DNA of 33,091 bases from Nitrospira sp. (GTDB lineage: Bacteria > Nitrospirota > Nitrospiria > Nitrospirales > Nitrospiraceae), in the NCBI GenBank assembly GCA_013140455.1, contig JABFSU010000099.1:1-33091 (forward strand). The letters are read 5' to 3'. How positions within the stretch are numbered: position 1 is the stretch's first letter; each line of letters begins with the position of its first letter. Made by a program: the position numbers and the translations under genes. Shown one piece after another: positions 31,861 through 33,091 of the stretch. The notes below the pieces were generated by a model. The model had not been told where the DNA came from, did not search any database, and saw only the letters and a program-made list of their open reading frames with translations.

Positions 31861-33091
<1,231 letters not shown>

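Overview
This window is a 33 kb piece of a bacterial chromosome, rich in GC and dominated by housekeeping genes. Gene content and protein style suggest Nitrospirota, probably Nitrospira. That assignment is an inference from general resemblance, because no rRNA gene or diagnostic nitrification gene lies here. The first 47 bases hold the start of a minus-strand exported protein that runs off the edge.

Layout. 0.27-3.5 kb: a Mug-type uracil-DNA glycosylase, a zinc-ribbon membrane-anchored protein, a periplasmic TPR protein and the enoyl-ACP reductase fabI. 3.5-5.6 kb: a more AT-rich, loosely packed patch with arfB (ribosome rescue), a GIY-YIG nuclease-like protein carrying homing-endonuclease-associated repeats, 330 bp without a supportable gene, and a 74-residue orphan. 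5.6-9.1 kb: an exported orphan and full-length gcvP. 9.3-11 kb: a succinate dehydrogenase/fumarate reductase flavoprotein gene standing alone. 11-14.8 kb: a response regulator, a sensor kinase and a DegP/HtrA protease, with three tandem 11-bp repeats of the OmpR/PhoB operator type between kinase and protease. 14.8-17.2 kb: purU and rimO. 17.2-22.7 kb: a gamma-carbonic-anhydrase-like protein facing a minus-strand run of trmFO, xerC, argB, an M28 peptidase and a methyltransferase-like orphan. 22.9-24.7 kb: tRNA-Val(CAC), a small lipoprotein with a textbook terminator, and a TPR lipoprotein. 24.8-28.6 kb: a DksA-type zinc-finger protein and the minus-strand block tRNA-Ser(GGA), SRP RNA, dnaX, ebfC, recR. 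28.7-33.1 kb: an AsmA-like protein with an MscS channel, then atpH and the start of atpA.

How the genes work together. GcvP and PurU both feed or drain the tetrahydrofolate one-carbon pool, and TrmFO uses methylene-tetrahydrofolate. The two-component pair plus DegP looks like an envelope-stress module. The tRNA-Ser/SRP RNA/dnaX/ebfC/recR order matches the arrangement in Bacillus subtilis. Here the tRNA and the SRP RNA are separated by a 124-bp element with imperfect 26-bp terminal inverted repeats.

No CRISPR array, transposase, prophage or complete new defence system is visible. The most interesting leads are the triple 11-bp repeat before degP, the inverted-repeat element abutting the SRP RNA gene, a same-frame open stretch after the xerC stop with a Walker-B-like segment, and the GIY-YIG protein in the AT-rich patch.
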